Of a DNA stretch of 64,000 bases, positions 26,059 through 34,258 are shown in pieces. Source of the DNA: Lentisphaerae bacterium WC36 (GTDB lineage: Bacteria; Verrucomicrobiota; Lentisphaeria; Victivallales; SZUA-371); contig CP085689.1 of the NCBI GenBank assembly GCA_020683205.1, forward strand, positions 1,736,001 through 1,800,000. Reading direction: 5' to 3'. The position numbers and the translations under genes were made by a program. Within the stretch, counting starts at the first letter, position 1; every line of letters begins with the position of its first letter. The notes under the pieces are model-generated. The model did not search any database. It had not been told where the DNA came from and saw only the letters and a list, made by a program, of their open reading frames with translations.

Positions 26059-26241
26059 TTAAAGTTCAATTAATAATTGTGGCTTCACATCTAAAGCTTT
26101 TGAATATTTTTTAGCTGTTGAAATATTTTTTATTCCATGCTTTTTTCTTCTTAAAACTGTTGATGGTGCTACATTCATTTTTTTTGCTAATGAATTACAT
26201 GAAACATTCTTTTGTAATAATATTTTTTCTAGATTAGTCAT
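26059..26241 (-). CDS. Cro-like repressor
   Basis: 60 aa, a complete minimal HTH: SCNSLAKKMNVAPSTVLRRKKHGIKN carries the helix-turn-helix, followed by TAKKYSKALDVKPQLLIEL. It is transcribed leftwards with the early operon and divergently from the CI-like gene, the classic position of Cro. The shared 195-bp gap contains an inverted repeat. Confidence 0.75.
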   Translation of the reverse strand: MTNLEKILLQKNVSCNSLAKKMNVAPSTVLRRKKHGIKNISTAKKYSKALDVKPQLLIEL

Positions 26242-26436
26242 TATAAAGCACCTTTTTGTATGTCTTATAATTCAATTATATACCCAAAAAGGCATAATGC
26301 AAGCTGCAAAATGACTTTTTATTCAAAAAAAAAGAAAATTTATGCTTTTTTTATGTTTTTTATTGCCTTTTTAGTCATAATAATTATAATGTATATAGAA
26401 ATAAAATTAATAATAACTAAAATAAAAGGTAAAACT
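26242..26436. promoter_or_regulatory. Divergent promoter/operator of the lysogeny switch
   Basis: CCTTTTTG (26251-26258) and CAAAAAGG (26285-26292) form an inverted repeat. Between them each strand has TATAAT-like boxes (plus: TTATAATTC near 26265; minus: TATATAATTG). This is the expected site for Cro-like and CI-like binding. The rest of the gap before the CI-like ATG is AT-rich; an in-frame extension of that gene through it is hydrophobic and not convincing. Confidence 0.6.
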
Positions 26437-26826
26437 ATGAATTTTGGATTAAATTTAAGTCAATTAATGGCTGCTTATAATATTAAAGTTAATAGCATAG
26501 CTCAATTAATAGGTGTAAATCAAGGTTATATTTCAAAAGTTCGTCATGGTAAAGCTTCAGTATCATTTGAACAGTTTGAAAAAATTGGTGAGACTCTTGA
26601 AAAAGCTGGTGCTACAGAGATAGAATTAGAATTACTGTGCGACCATTTTATCAGTGAAAAAACAGGGATTCCATTTAAAAATTTGCAAAATAAAAAGTCT
26701 TTAAATGATGATATAACTGTCGATGAAATGTTATTACTTAATAACTTTCGCAAATTGCCTGATGATGAAAAAGTAACTATTGTTGAAACTGTCACTCGTA
26801 AAGTTTGGCAACTTGAAAATAAATAA
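26437..26826 (+). CDS. CI-like HTH repressor
   Basis: 129 aa from the ATG at 26437, preceded by AAAGGT; the frame is open further upstream, but that part overlaps the operator. Residues ~10-60 (YNIKVNSIAQLIGVNQGYISKVRHGKASVSFEQFEKIGETL) form an XRE-type HTH. The C-terminal part (ITVDEMLLLNNFRKLPDDEKVTIVETV) looks like a dimerisation helix. There is no LexA-like peptidase domain, so induction would not be by self-cleavage. Confidence 0.75.
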   Translation: MNFGLNLSQLMAAYNIKVNSIAQLIGVNQGYISKVRHGKASVSFEQFEKIGETLEKAGATEIELELLCDHFISEKTGIPFKNLQNKKSLNDDITVDEMLLLNNFRKLPDDEKVTIVETVTRKVWQLENK

Positions 26827-26850
26827 TTCTTCCTAATTTGATTGATTGGA

Positions 26851-26884
26851 CCATTAATGCAGTTTTGTGTTAGTGGTTTTTTTT
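26851..26884 (+). terminator. Terminator of the CI-like gene
   Basis: CCATTAA (26851-26857) pairs with TTAGTGG (26870-26876), followed by eight T. It lies 24 bp after the CI-like stop codon. Confidence 0.75.
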
Positions 26885-26952
26885 GATGTGTAAATTGCGA
26901 CAAGATAGATTTTAAAAAACTCATAGTGTAACTTCCTAATTTAGATAATTAA

Positions 26953-27138
26953 TTGAAATTTTGAGCTTTTTAAAATTATAGAAAGTCGGGCGGTTCAAAC
27001 CTCGTACCAAAGATAACAAGTATACAGCTTTCCCGCAGTGGGTATTGTATCACTGTATCCACCCGACAATAATACAATGTCGGCACGCAAAATATTTGCG
27101 CTATTTCTTTGGTTTAACGGGTTTGAAACCGTGTTTTT
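26953..27138 (+). ncRNA. Structured candidate ncRNA with kissing loops (promoter included)
   Basis: A TTGAAA box (26953-26958) and TATAGA (26977-26982) predict a start near GGGCGG at 26988. The closing stem is CGGTTCAAACC (26991-27001) with GGTTTG/AACCG (27120-27131, one bulged A), continued by CCAAAG (27007-27012) with CTTTGG (27107-27112). Inside are three hairpins: CAGTG/CACTG (27036-27055), CCGACA/TGTCGG (27063-27083) and CGCAAA/TTTGCG (27086-27100). Loop bases TTGTAT (27045-27050) and ATACAA (27072-27077) are complementary. Six T follow the closing stem. No ORF crosses it. I do not recognise a named RNA family. Confidence 0.65.
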
Positions 27139-27517
27139 TAACTTAACTTATTTTATCAGAATTTCAATTTTTCCAATAAAATTATAATATAAAAAGCTCG
27201 CTTGATTTAAAAACTTTTAAATTTTGCAATTTTTTACATAATTTTCTCCTGTTGTTAATTTCCCCGATAATTTATTTTATACTACTTTATTTAACATTGC
27301 AAATAAAAATTGTAAACTATTGATTATAAAAAACTTACCGATTTTATAACAGTCTAAAACATTAAAATATCTAACCATAATTAACAATTTTATAATCAGA
27401 ATATTAGAAATAAAAACTAAAAAATATTAAACTAATCTAACAAATAATTTGCGTTTAATATTATTTAGTATTAAATTATTTACCTAAATTTAAAATCAAA
27501 AAACGGGTAAAAATATT
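27139..27517. other. Non-coding AT-rich gap
   Basis: About 380 bp, very AT-rich, with no ORF, hairpin or repeat that I can support. It probably holds the promoter of the next gene. Confidence 0.5.
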
Positions 27518-27997
27518 ATGGATATTCAATGCACAAATTGCGGTCAAGTCCTCGAAATAGAAGACAAATATGCGGGTATGAAGTTTGAGTGCCCATCTTG
27601 CAGTACTGAATTAATCGCGCCTGAGCTTGCTGTTGCTGTAGCGGTAATTCCCACAAAAAATAATGAAAGTAGCGGTACTGGAGTAGTTGTTGCGGCTTTT
27701 ATTTGTCTGTTGTTTGCTGTTTTACTGCAATTTTTTAGCGGTAATTTATTATTTTTACTTTATAGTCCGCTTTATTTAGTGACCTTTATTCTTGGCATTG
27801 TCGCTTGTTGCAAAAGCCGTGTTCTTTCAGGAATTTTTTATATTCTTGGTTCAATTATTACTCCTGCAATTGTAGTAGCAGCACAGTTAATATTTTTAGG
27901 TACTGCAATGGCTACAAGTGAAACATTAGCAGAAATGGAGGAAGAAGAAACAGTCTTAAACGATAAATTTATAACCGAATCCCCATCAAAAAAGTAA
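27518..27997 (+). CDS. Zinc-ribbon membrane protein
   Basis: 159 aa. Residues 1-35 are a zinc ribbon (CTNCGQVLEIEDKYAGMKFECPSC). Three transmembrane helices follow (~residues 52-70, 73-96, 103-130) and a short acidic tail. This ribbon-plus-membrane layout is common in unassigned small proteins and in prophage cargo. It is transcribed rightwards, outside the lysogeny switch, so it may be expressed in the lysogen. Function unknown. Confidence 0.65.
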   Translation: MDIQCTNCGQVLEIEDKYAGMKFECPSCSTELIAPELAVAVAVIPTKNNESSGTGVVVAAFICLLFAVLLQFFSGNLLFLLYSPLYLVTFILGIVACCKSRVLSGIFYILGSIITPAIVVAAQLIFLGTAMATSETLAEMEEEETVLNDKFITESPSKK

Positions 27998-28063
27998 AAA
28001 AATTGCGCTAGAATTAGCTAAACCGATAATTCATCATTATAAAATAAATATTGAGCTTCAATT

Positions 28064-28624
28064 ATGAAAACTAAAAAATTTAATTTCATTTTTTGTTTTA
28101 TCTTTATTTTTTTTAACGTTTTTTGTAGTTGCGATAATCAAAGCGTATTAAATCAAAAAAGCACTAAAAAAGAAATAAAACCAATCACACTGCCCCCAGT
28201 CGAGGCGATAGTTTCATACGTCTACGACGGTGATAGCTTCAAAGCCAAGTCACACGGCGTTGATATTAAAGTGCGTTTATTCGGCATCGACGCACCCGAA
28301 AAAAATCAACCATACGGCAAAGAATCTTTAAATAATCTAATAAAACTAATCAAATATAAAAAAGTTATCCTTGAACCAATCGAAACCGACCGCTATGGAC
28401 GCATGATTGCTAAAGTTTATACAGTCAAAAAAGTTGACAAAAAAGAAGTCAAAACTTACATTAATCTGGAACAACTTAAAAGCGGTCTAGCGTGGCATTA
28501 TAAACGCTACGCAAAAAATGAAAAGGATTTAGCAAACGCAGAAAAAGCAGCTAAAAATAATAAGCTAGGACTTTGGAAACAATCAAATCCAGTAAACCCC
28601 GAAACCTACCGCCACAGGAAATAA
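28064..28624 (+). CDS. Thermonuclease (SNase) family lipoprotein
   Basis: 186 aa. A signal peptide with lipobox VFCSC precedes a staphylococcal-nuclease-like domain: SYVYDGDSFKAKSHGVDIKVRLFGIDAPEKNQPYG, then ETDRYGRMIAKVY, INLEQLKSGLAWHY and KNNKLGLWKQ. The Asp, Arg, Glu and Arg of the active site are present (RLFGIDAPE, DRYGR). It would degrade DNA or RNA outside the inner membrane. As the last gene before the attachment site it is a typical prophage cargo gene. Confidence 0.85.
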   Translation: MKTKKFNFIFCFIFIFFNVFCSCDNQSVLNQKSTKKEIKPITLPPVEAIVSYVYDGDSFKAKSHGVDIKVRLFGIDAPEKNQPYGKESLNNLIKLIKYKKVILEPIETDRYGRMIAKVYTVKKVDKKEVKTYINLEQLKSGLAWHYKRYAKNEKDLANAEKAAKNNKLGLWKQSNPVNPETYRHRK

Positions 28625-28767
28625 AGTAGCTAAAAAAAGCTAAAAAAAATGTTCTAAAAATGTTCTAAAAAAATAGTTAAAATAGTTAAAATAGTTGCTT
28701 TTCACAAGCTTTTACAAGCCTACTTTTTGAGCTTAAATAACCTCAAAATAAAAAACATAAACAAAAG

Positions 28768-28813
28768 CCTTCTAATCAGTAGGTCGAAGGTTCAATTCCT
28801 TCCCGGAGTGCCA
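28768..28813 (+). repeat. 3' half of a tRNA-Arg(UCU): prophage attachment site
   Basis: The sequence reads as anticodon loop CTTCTAA (28769-28775), stem half TCAGT, variable AGGTC, T-arm GAAGG-TTCAATT-CCTTC (28786-28802), acceptor half CCGGAGT, discriminator G and CCA (28811-28813). The 5' half of a tRNA is absent upstream. Integration into a tRNA 3' end leaves this kind of fragment at the far end, so this is the likely attR of the prophage. The intact tRNA should lie left of the window. Confidence 0.75.
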
Positions 28814-29239
28814 TTTTTTTTGCCCAAATTTCTACCTTTTACCCTCAAATCAAGCAAATTGCATCAATTCAAAGCAAAAATCCGTGATACGCCATTTTAC
28901 CCCCTTTTACGTCATGAGAAGGCAAATAACAACAACATAACAACAACAAGTTTTTTCTAGATTTAACTACAAAAATCACATTTGCTGAAACTATCAGAAA
29001 TCTAATAACAACAACAATTTTTATAAACCCTAAAAAATCCCCTAAAATATTTCACTTTTTGTTAGTAATGAATATATAAGGCTATTCGATATCTTGGCTA
29101 AAAGTTAATTAGCTCTATTAATAAATAAAAAGCAATCGCTCTAAAATGCATTTTAAAGCAATCTCAGAGCGATTTTGTTATAATAGATGATTACACGAAA
29201 AATTTAATTATATAAATTTAAACAGGCCTATAATTAAAA
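28814..29239. other. Non-coding junction between elements
   Basis: No convincing gene. It has AACAACAAC-type repeats (28,925-29,020) and a hairpin AATCGCTCT (29134-29142) with AGAGCGATT (29166-29174) followed by TTTGTT, which may end a transcript. It separates the tRNA fragment from the next element. Confidence 0.5.
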
Positions 29240-30544
29240 TTATCTTTCGTTAGTAGAACCATTTTTAATTTTTTGATTATTTTTATTTTCTTTGTTTAGA
29301 GAGTAGTCAATGTTCAGTTTTTCACATTTGCTTTTTAGCGCAGTCACCCCTGACATTCCTAACATTTTAGCTATAATAGTAGCACCAAGGTGTTCGTGTT
29401 TAAATGCTTTTTGTATATAACGTTTTTCAATATTTTTCAATTCATCAGAAAGTTTAAAATTATTACCTAAAGGCTTCAAATCGGAATATAAGAAGTTATT
29501 GTCTAAATTTATTTCAGCACATGTAATTTTATAAATTAATGACTGATCTTCATCTAATGCTGGCTCACATAACAATATTGCTTGTTTTAATTTGTGTTTG
29601 AATTCAATAAAATTCAATGGCCAGCTGTAATGACGGATTGTATTTAAGGCGTCTTCATTTAGTTCTATTTTAGCGTTTGTTTCATTTTTTATTGTATCTT
29701 TTAATATATCGTATGCTATATATTCAAGATCATCTGGGCGATCTTTTAAGTCTGGTAGCGTAATATTACAATCAACTATTAATTCAAGCAAATCTAATAA
29801 AAATAGATCTTTACTTGCTAATTCAAATAAATTTTTAGTAGCTGTTGAAATCACCTTTAAAATTTTATCATCATTCTCGATTAAGAAATCAATCAAATCT
29901 TGTTGCTTTTCTAATGAGTATTTATCGATATCTTTTACAAAAATTATCGAATTATTATTTACTTTTTTATTAGTTAAATCAGTATTGAAGTTGATATTAA
30001 ATTTACAGTTATTATCAATTGTTTGACTAGCCAAGAATGTACGACCTGTTCCCTTATTACCATAAATTACTAATGATTTTAATTTACTATTTTTAAATTT
30101 ATAAATAAAATTTAAGCATTTTAATAAATTATTATTTACTCCAAGTATTGATTTAAAACACTCTTCTTTGATAAAAATTTTATTATCTTCTGCGATTTTA
30201 TTGCCATATTTTAAAATATTTTTATCCAATTTTAAATGAGAAAAACCTAAACTTAAAGATTCTATTTCTTCAAAATCATTATGATTATTTGTTATTAAAA
30301 TTTTATTTTTAGGTTTATTTTTTTTAATTTTTTCACAATATAATATAATCAATTCGTTTTTATTATTATATTTTTGTTCTATTAAATTGATTTTTATATT
30401 TTTAAAATATGAAAATTTTTTCTTATTACTAACTATAATATTTATTTTTTTACAATTAATTTTATTTAATATTGAATTAACTATTTGCTCAAAATTATTT
30501 TGATTATCATCAAAATCTATAATACAATATGCTTCATAGTCCAT
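29240..30544 (-). CDS. Degenerate sigma54-activator-like AAA+ protein
   Basis: 434 aa. An unassigned Lys/Asn-rich N-terminal ~130 residues precedes a AAA+ domain: Walker A LVIYGNKGTGRTFLA, Walker B NNSIIFVKDIDKYS, LPDLKDRPDDLEYIAYDIL (the LPxLRxRxxDI segment) and YSWPLNFIEFKHKLKQAILL (the WPGNVREL segment). A C-terminal Fis-type HTH follows (HLGATIIAKMLGMSGVTALKSKCEKL). The region between Walker A and B is very short and has no GAFTGA loop, so it should not contact sigma54. It may act as a DNA-binding switch or a replication partner of the divergent ATPase gene. Confidence 0.6.
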   Translation of the reverse strand: MDYEAYCIIDFDDNQNNFEQIVNSILNKINCKKINIIVSNKKKFSYFKNIKINLIEQKYNNKNELIILYCEKIKKNKPKNKILITNNHNDFEEIESLSLGFSHLKLDKNILKYGNKIAEDNKIFIKEECFKSILGVNNNLLKCLNFIYKFKNSKLKSLVIYGNKGTGRTFLASQTIDNNCKFNINFNTDLTNKKVNNNSIIFVKDIDKYSLEKQQDLIDFLIENDDKILKVISTATKNLFELASKDLFLLDLLELIVDCNITLPDLKDRPDDLEYIAYDILKDTIKNETNAKIELNEDALNTIRHYSWPLNFIEFKHKLKQAILLCEPALDEDQSLIYKITCAEINLDNNFLYSDLKPLGNNFKLSDELKNIEKRYIQKAFKHEHLGATIIAKMLGMSGVTALKSKCEKLNIDYSLNKENKNNQKIKNGSTNER

Positions 30545-30777
30545 TAAAAATTCCTCAAATTTATATTTATATTTTTTCTTTATACAATTATATTAATATT
30601 TAAAATATATTTATTTCTATTATTATCAATATTTAAATAGTAAAAAATATTTATAAAATTACTTTTTATTATTGATAATTTATTTTATTTAGTAAATATA
30701 ACTTTTTATAACTTTTTAAATTGTTTTTATTGAGTTCATTATTATATTAAACATGCAATATATAACTGGAGTACATT

Positions 30778-32823
30778 ATGAATAATAACGATCATTATAT
30801 AAAAAAATATATTTATAATAATTTTATTGAAAGTAAATTTACACATCAAAAACATGATAAAGAAAAAGAAGATAATTTAAAATCATTTAGTGAAATTGAC
30901 TTTTCTATTAGATCTAATGTAGAACTTATTAAAAATAATTTTATTGACAATGGGAAAATTTTAAATGATAATCTCAGATTGAATTATATTGAAATATTTA
31001 AAAATAATTTTATTATTCAAGAAGAAAACTCTTTTCATTATGGAACATATTTATTAAATGAGAAACCGTTTAAGTATGACAATATACCAAATGTTTTATT
31101 TCTGGATTATTTTATAAGATTTGTTTTAGAAATACAATCATCAAAAGAAGAATTTAATATTGATAGAGATGTTATAGCAGAAAAAACTGAAATCAATAAA
31201 GTTAAAATTAAAGATATAGAATTAAACCAAGACTTTACTAAAATTTTAACTCAAAATTTAAATCCTGATTTTTTAACGAAATTAAATAAAAACTGTGAGA
31301 GATTTTACTTAAAAAGCTACAATGGTAATTATTATGTTATTAAAATAGAAACAAGGGGAATATATAAAAACTTTATTCCTGCTATTAAATATGGAGAACA
31401 CTCATTTGCAAACTTAGAGTACGCAGTGCCAGTGACTGATGATGGCAAATATAATTTTATAACTAGTGGTGATATTAAAAAAGCAGAGATAATTATTTTT
31501 ACCGATTGTATTGACTTAGCATTAATAAATCAGAGATGGCTGAATCAATTCAACAATCATGATATTGTTTGGATTAGTTACAGTGAAGTTTGGAATCCTC
31601 TTGAAGAGTGCGATTTTGAAATTTTAAAAGACAAAAAAGTTTACTATTTACTAGCTCAGCATTCAAAATTAGAACATGAAGAAATCTACGAAAAAGCAGA
31701 TCTCGCAGCCAAGTTATTTATAAAAAATAATATTGATTTCAAGTTTATTTCGTTATTAAAGCCTGATAAACTTTTTATAACTGAAGAACAATATTGGAGC
31801 GGTCAGTATTCATTGCTTCAAGATTATAATGATTTTAAAATTCCCAAAGGATATAATTTTGGCATTCCGTTAAACTTGACTCAATTTGAAAAAATTTGTA
31901 ATTCTCGAATATTTTTAAATCCTTATATAAAACCTAACTCTTTAACTAAAATAATAGGGAGACGTCATTCGGGAAAAACTTTATTTGCAATGAATTTAGC
32001 GTTTGCAATACAAAATAGTTTACAACCATTCAAGGGTTGGAAAAAAGGAACTATAAAATGTCACGTCTTATATTTGAGTTTTTCAAAATGGCATCTTAAA
32101 GAGTCAATAAACAAAAAATTTATAGAGCGAGTTTTTGCTAAACGAATAAAAAATAAGCAAGCATTATTTTCTTTTAATCACTATTTTGTTAATAATTATA
32201 GTGAAGCAAAAAAATTAATTTTCAACTTTAGTGAACTTGATGACAAATTAATTATTTTAGATGGCTATGTTGGAGATGAAAATTTATATTTAAAGTTACA
32301 AGATTTGGGTTGGACTGTAATTGTTGTAGATGCGCGAGATTTCAAAAACGAGCCACTAGAAAATGTGGATAACGAGATTTTAGGGAAAATAAATTCAGAA
32401 TCTCATATTAAAAATAGAACAAAACCATTGTCAGCTTTACATAAAAATTCAGGTTTTGATAACACTATTTATTTGGTTGAGAAAAAAGATAATAACAATA
32501 ATAGTTTAAATATAAAAGTAAAAGTTCTAAGCAATTATGCTCAAAATAGCCAATTTAACTGTAGTTTAAACTTTGAGCATAATACTTTCTCACGATTAAA
32601 ATCGACGGCAGAAAAGAAAAGTTTTAATAAAAGATTAAGCAAGTCTGAAAGACAGGAAATTATCGATTATATAAACGAAGCGTATTATAAAGGGCTACTA
32701 CCTCTTGAAAAAATTATAGCTGAGCGATTTCAGATCAGTTTAGCTATGGTTAAGAAATTAAAGCGTGAAGCTGGAGTGACAAAGAAAAGGAACAAAGAGG
32801 GCGATTATCTGCCCCCAATGTAA
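30778..32823 (+). CDS. RepA-like AAA ATPase (replication or mobilisation)
   Basis: 681 aa. The N-terminal ~380 residues are not assigned. Then SLTKIIGRRHSGKTLFAMNLAFAIQN is a Walker A of the RepA/RecA-like AAA_25 class, with KCHVLYLSFSKWH after it and KLIILDGYVG as a possible Walker B. A C-terminal HTH-like end (SERQEIIDYINEAYYKGLLPLEKIIAERFQISLAMVKKLKRE) may bind DNA. Ribosome binding site TGGAG. Proteins of this build occur in plasmids and phage satellites as helicases. Divergent from the AAA+ gene at 29.2-30.5 kb. Confidence 0.55.
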   Translation: MNNNDHYIKKYIYNNFIESKFTHQKHDKEKEDNLKSFSEIDFSIRSNVELIKNNFIDNGKILNDNLRLNYIEIFKNNFIIQEENSFHYGTYLLNEKPFKYDNIPNVLFLDYFIRFVLEIQSSKEEFNIDRDVIAEKTEINKVKIKDIELNQDFTKILTQNLNPDFLTKLNKNCERFYLKSYNGNYYVIKIETRGIYKNFIPAIKYGEHSFANLEYAVPVTDDGKYNFITSGDIKKAEIIIFTDCIDLALINQRWLNQFNNHDIVWISYSEVWNPLEECDFEILKDKKVYYLLAQHSKLEHEEIYEKADLAAKLFIKNNIDFKFISLLKPDKLFITEEQYWSGQYSLLQDYNDFKIPKGYNFGIPLNLTQFEKICNSRIFLNPYIKPNSLTKIIGRRHSGKTLFAMNLAFAIQNSLQPFKGWKKGTIKCHVLYLSFSKWHLKESINKKFIERVFAKRIKNKQALFSFNHYFVNNYSEAKKLIFNFSELDDKLIILDGYVGDENLYLKLQDLGWTVIVVDARDFKNEPLENVDNEILGKINSESHIKNRTKPLSALHKNSGFDNTIYLVEKKDNNNNSLNIKVKVLSNYAQNSQFNCSLNFEHNTFSRLKSTAEKKSFNKRLSKSERQEIIDYINEAYYKGLLPLEKIIAERFQISLAMVKKLKREAGVTKKRNKEGDYLPPM

Positions 32824-32828
32824 GAAAT

Positions 32829-33143
32829 TTATATATTAAGAATTTTTTCGAGGTCGGCTGAAGATATTCTTGTGGTATTTTCATTGATCTCGATTTTTTT
32901 TAATTTTCCATTCTTAAACATTCGGTAGATGGTTGGTTTTGATACTCCTAATATTTTCATAACTTCAGCAACAGTATATAATTTTGGAATTGTATTCGAA
33001 TTTTCAATTTCAGTAGAAGCTTCAGTTGAAAAACTTTGTAGAGCGTCAATTAATTTGGTTGGCGTTAATTCTGGAATGAACGGTTGTAGCATTGCTGTTG
33101 CTGCTTGAATAATTGCTGAATTGATTTGATTTTTAATTTTCAT
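32829..33143 (-). CDS. AlpA/excisionase-type HTH protein
   Basis: 104 aa. The C-terminal half LYTVAEVMKILGVSKPTIYRMFKNGKLKKIEINENTTRISSADLEKIL is a complete MerR-like excisionase HTH. The N-terminal half is a helical region that may dimerise. It is convergent with the RepA-like gene, with only 5 bp between. Typical regulators of excision or replication in satellites. Confidence 0.75.
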   Translation of the reverse strand: MKIKNQINSAIIQAATAMLQPFIPELTPTKLIDALQSFSTEASTEIENSNTIPKLYTVAEVMKILGVSKPTIYRMFKNGKLKKIEINENTTRISSADLEKILNI

Positions 33144-33640
33144 GATTGATTTTTCCTATGAATTTGATTTTTGGTTTCATAGGATGGTGAAAAGATAAAA
33201 AAATATTTTCCCCATAGAAGTGCGACTAACTCCGACAAATTCAAACATTTAAATTTATTGTAACTTTATACTTAAAATTCCTTCCTTAGTATTAAACTCT
33301 TTTGCTCAATATAAAACAGGTAAATGCTATTAACCTAACACAATTAGAGTAATAGTAACCCAAAATAGTAACCCAAAATAAAATAATTCATTATTGTAAT
33401 TCAATTCTTTTGATAGTAACCCCCTTTAGCTTCCAAATACTCAAGTGCACTCTTTTACCTAATCAGCACTGATGCTGTATGCATCAAGACGACGGCTTCT
33501 CTTCAAAAGAAGCCTAGGCGGTGTGATGATAGGGAAAACAAATTTGTCAATGTTAGGATATTTATAAAAAAGTTAGTAACACATCATTCTATACATAATT
33601 TTCAAAATTTACAAAAATTTCAAAAAAAGGATGTATAACA
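33144..33640. other. Candidate replication origin region
   Basis: A 500-bp gene-free gap before a replication-initiator gene. It has iteron-like ATAGTAACCC at 33352-33361, 33365-33374 (13-bp tandem) and 33413-33422. A perfect hairpin GGCTTCT (33494-33500) with AGAAGCC (33508-33514) has loop CTTCAAA. This arrangement is what a rolling-circle origin with a nick-site hairpin would look like. No experimental support. Confidence 0.4.
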
Positions 33641-34246
33641 ATGAATGAACAAATCACAATCGAAAAATTTTTTAATGGTAAACCCATTAACACTGGTGAT
33701 AGAAAGAAATTACCATGTTACATTTCTATTCTAGAAAAAATTGAAGCTCTCATGAATCAAGCCGTTGCCAAACACTCAAAAGTACTGTTTTTCAGAATGG
33801 ACTTAAGATTCCCCGATCAATCGTACTACACTGATCACAATAACATTTTGAGTAATTTCTTAGAAAGTTTCATGCGCAACTTAGAACGTCAAGGTCTTGA
33901 TCCTCATTACATTTGGGTAAGAGAACAAAATAGTAGCTTTAATCCACATTACCACGTTGTCATCATGCTCAATGGGCATAAAACGCAGTCGTCTTATAAG
34001 CATATAAAAATAGCAAATAAGTTATGGAGTAAGAATTTAGGTTTTGCTGATATTTATTACGGTCTTTTATACCACTGTAATGATTTCATGTCGCAAGTTA
34101 TGATTATGCGTAACAAAATAGAAACTTTTAATGATGCTTTCTACTGGGCTAGTTACTTAGCTAAAACACATAGCAAAACTAAAAGCACTAGGTATCGCAG
34201 TTTAGGTATGACTAAAATCAACAATAAAATTAAAACTATTATATAG
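33641..34246 (+). CDS. Inovirus Gp2-like replication initiator (YagK/YfjJ type)
   Basis: 201 aa. LFFRMDLRFPDQSYYTDHNNILSNFLESFMRNL, then DPHYIWVREQNSSFNPHYHVVIMLNGHKT, is the pattern of the inovirus-type Gp2/YagK-YfjJ family. HYHV supplies a His-hydrophobic-His pair, as in HUH-type nicking enzymes, and FYWASYLAKTHSK has a possible catalytic Tyr context. It probably nicks the element's origin, perhaps the hairpin just upstream. A Pif1-like helicase gene follows 12 bp later, so both likely form one operon. Confidence 0.75.
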   Translation: MNEQITIEKFFNGKPINTGDRKKLPCYISILEKIEALMNQAVAKHSKVLFFRMDLRFPDQSYYTDHNNILSNFLESFMRNLERQGLDPHYIWVREQNSSFNPHYHVVIMLNGHKTQSSYKHIKIANKLWSKNLGFADIYYGLLYHCNDFMSQVMIMRNKIETFNDAFYWASYLAKTHSKTKSTRYRSLGMTKINNKIKTII

Positions 34247-34258
34247 GGAGAAACAATT

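Noticed and set aside
26260-26436. Upstream extension of the CI-like gene with a hydrophobic segment
   Set aside because: It overlaps the divergent operator; the ATG at 26437 has the better ribosome binding site and starts the HTH domain correctly.
28727-28960. 77-residue ORF across the tRNA fragment
   Set aside because: It reads through a tRNA 3' half and an attachment site; composition does not look coding.
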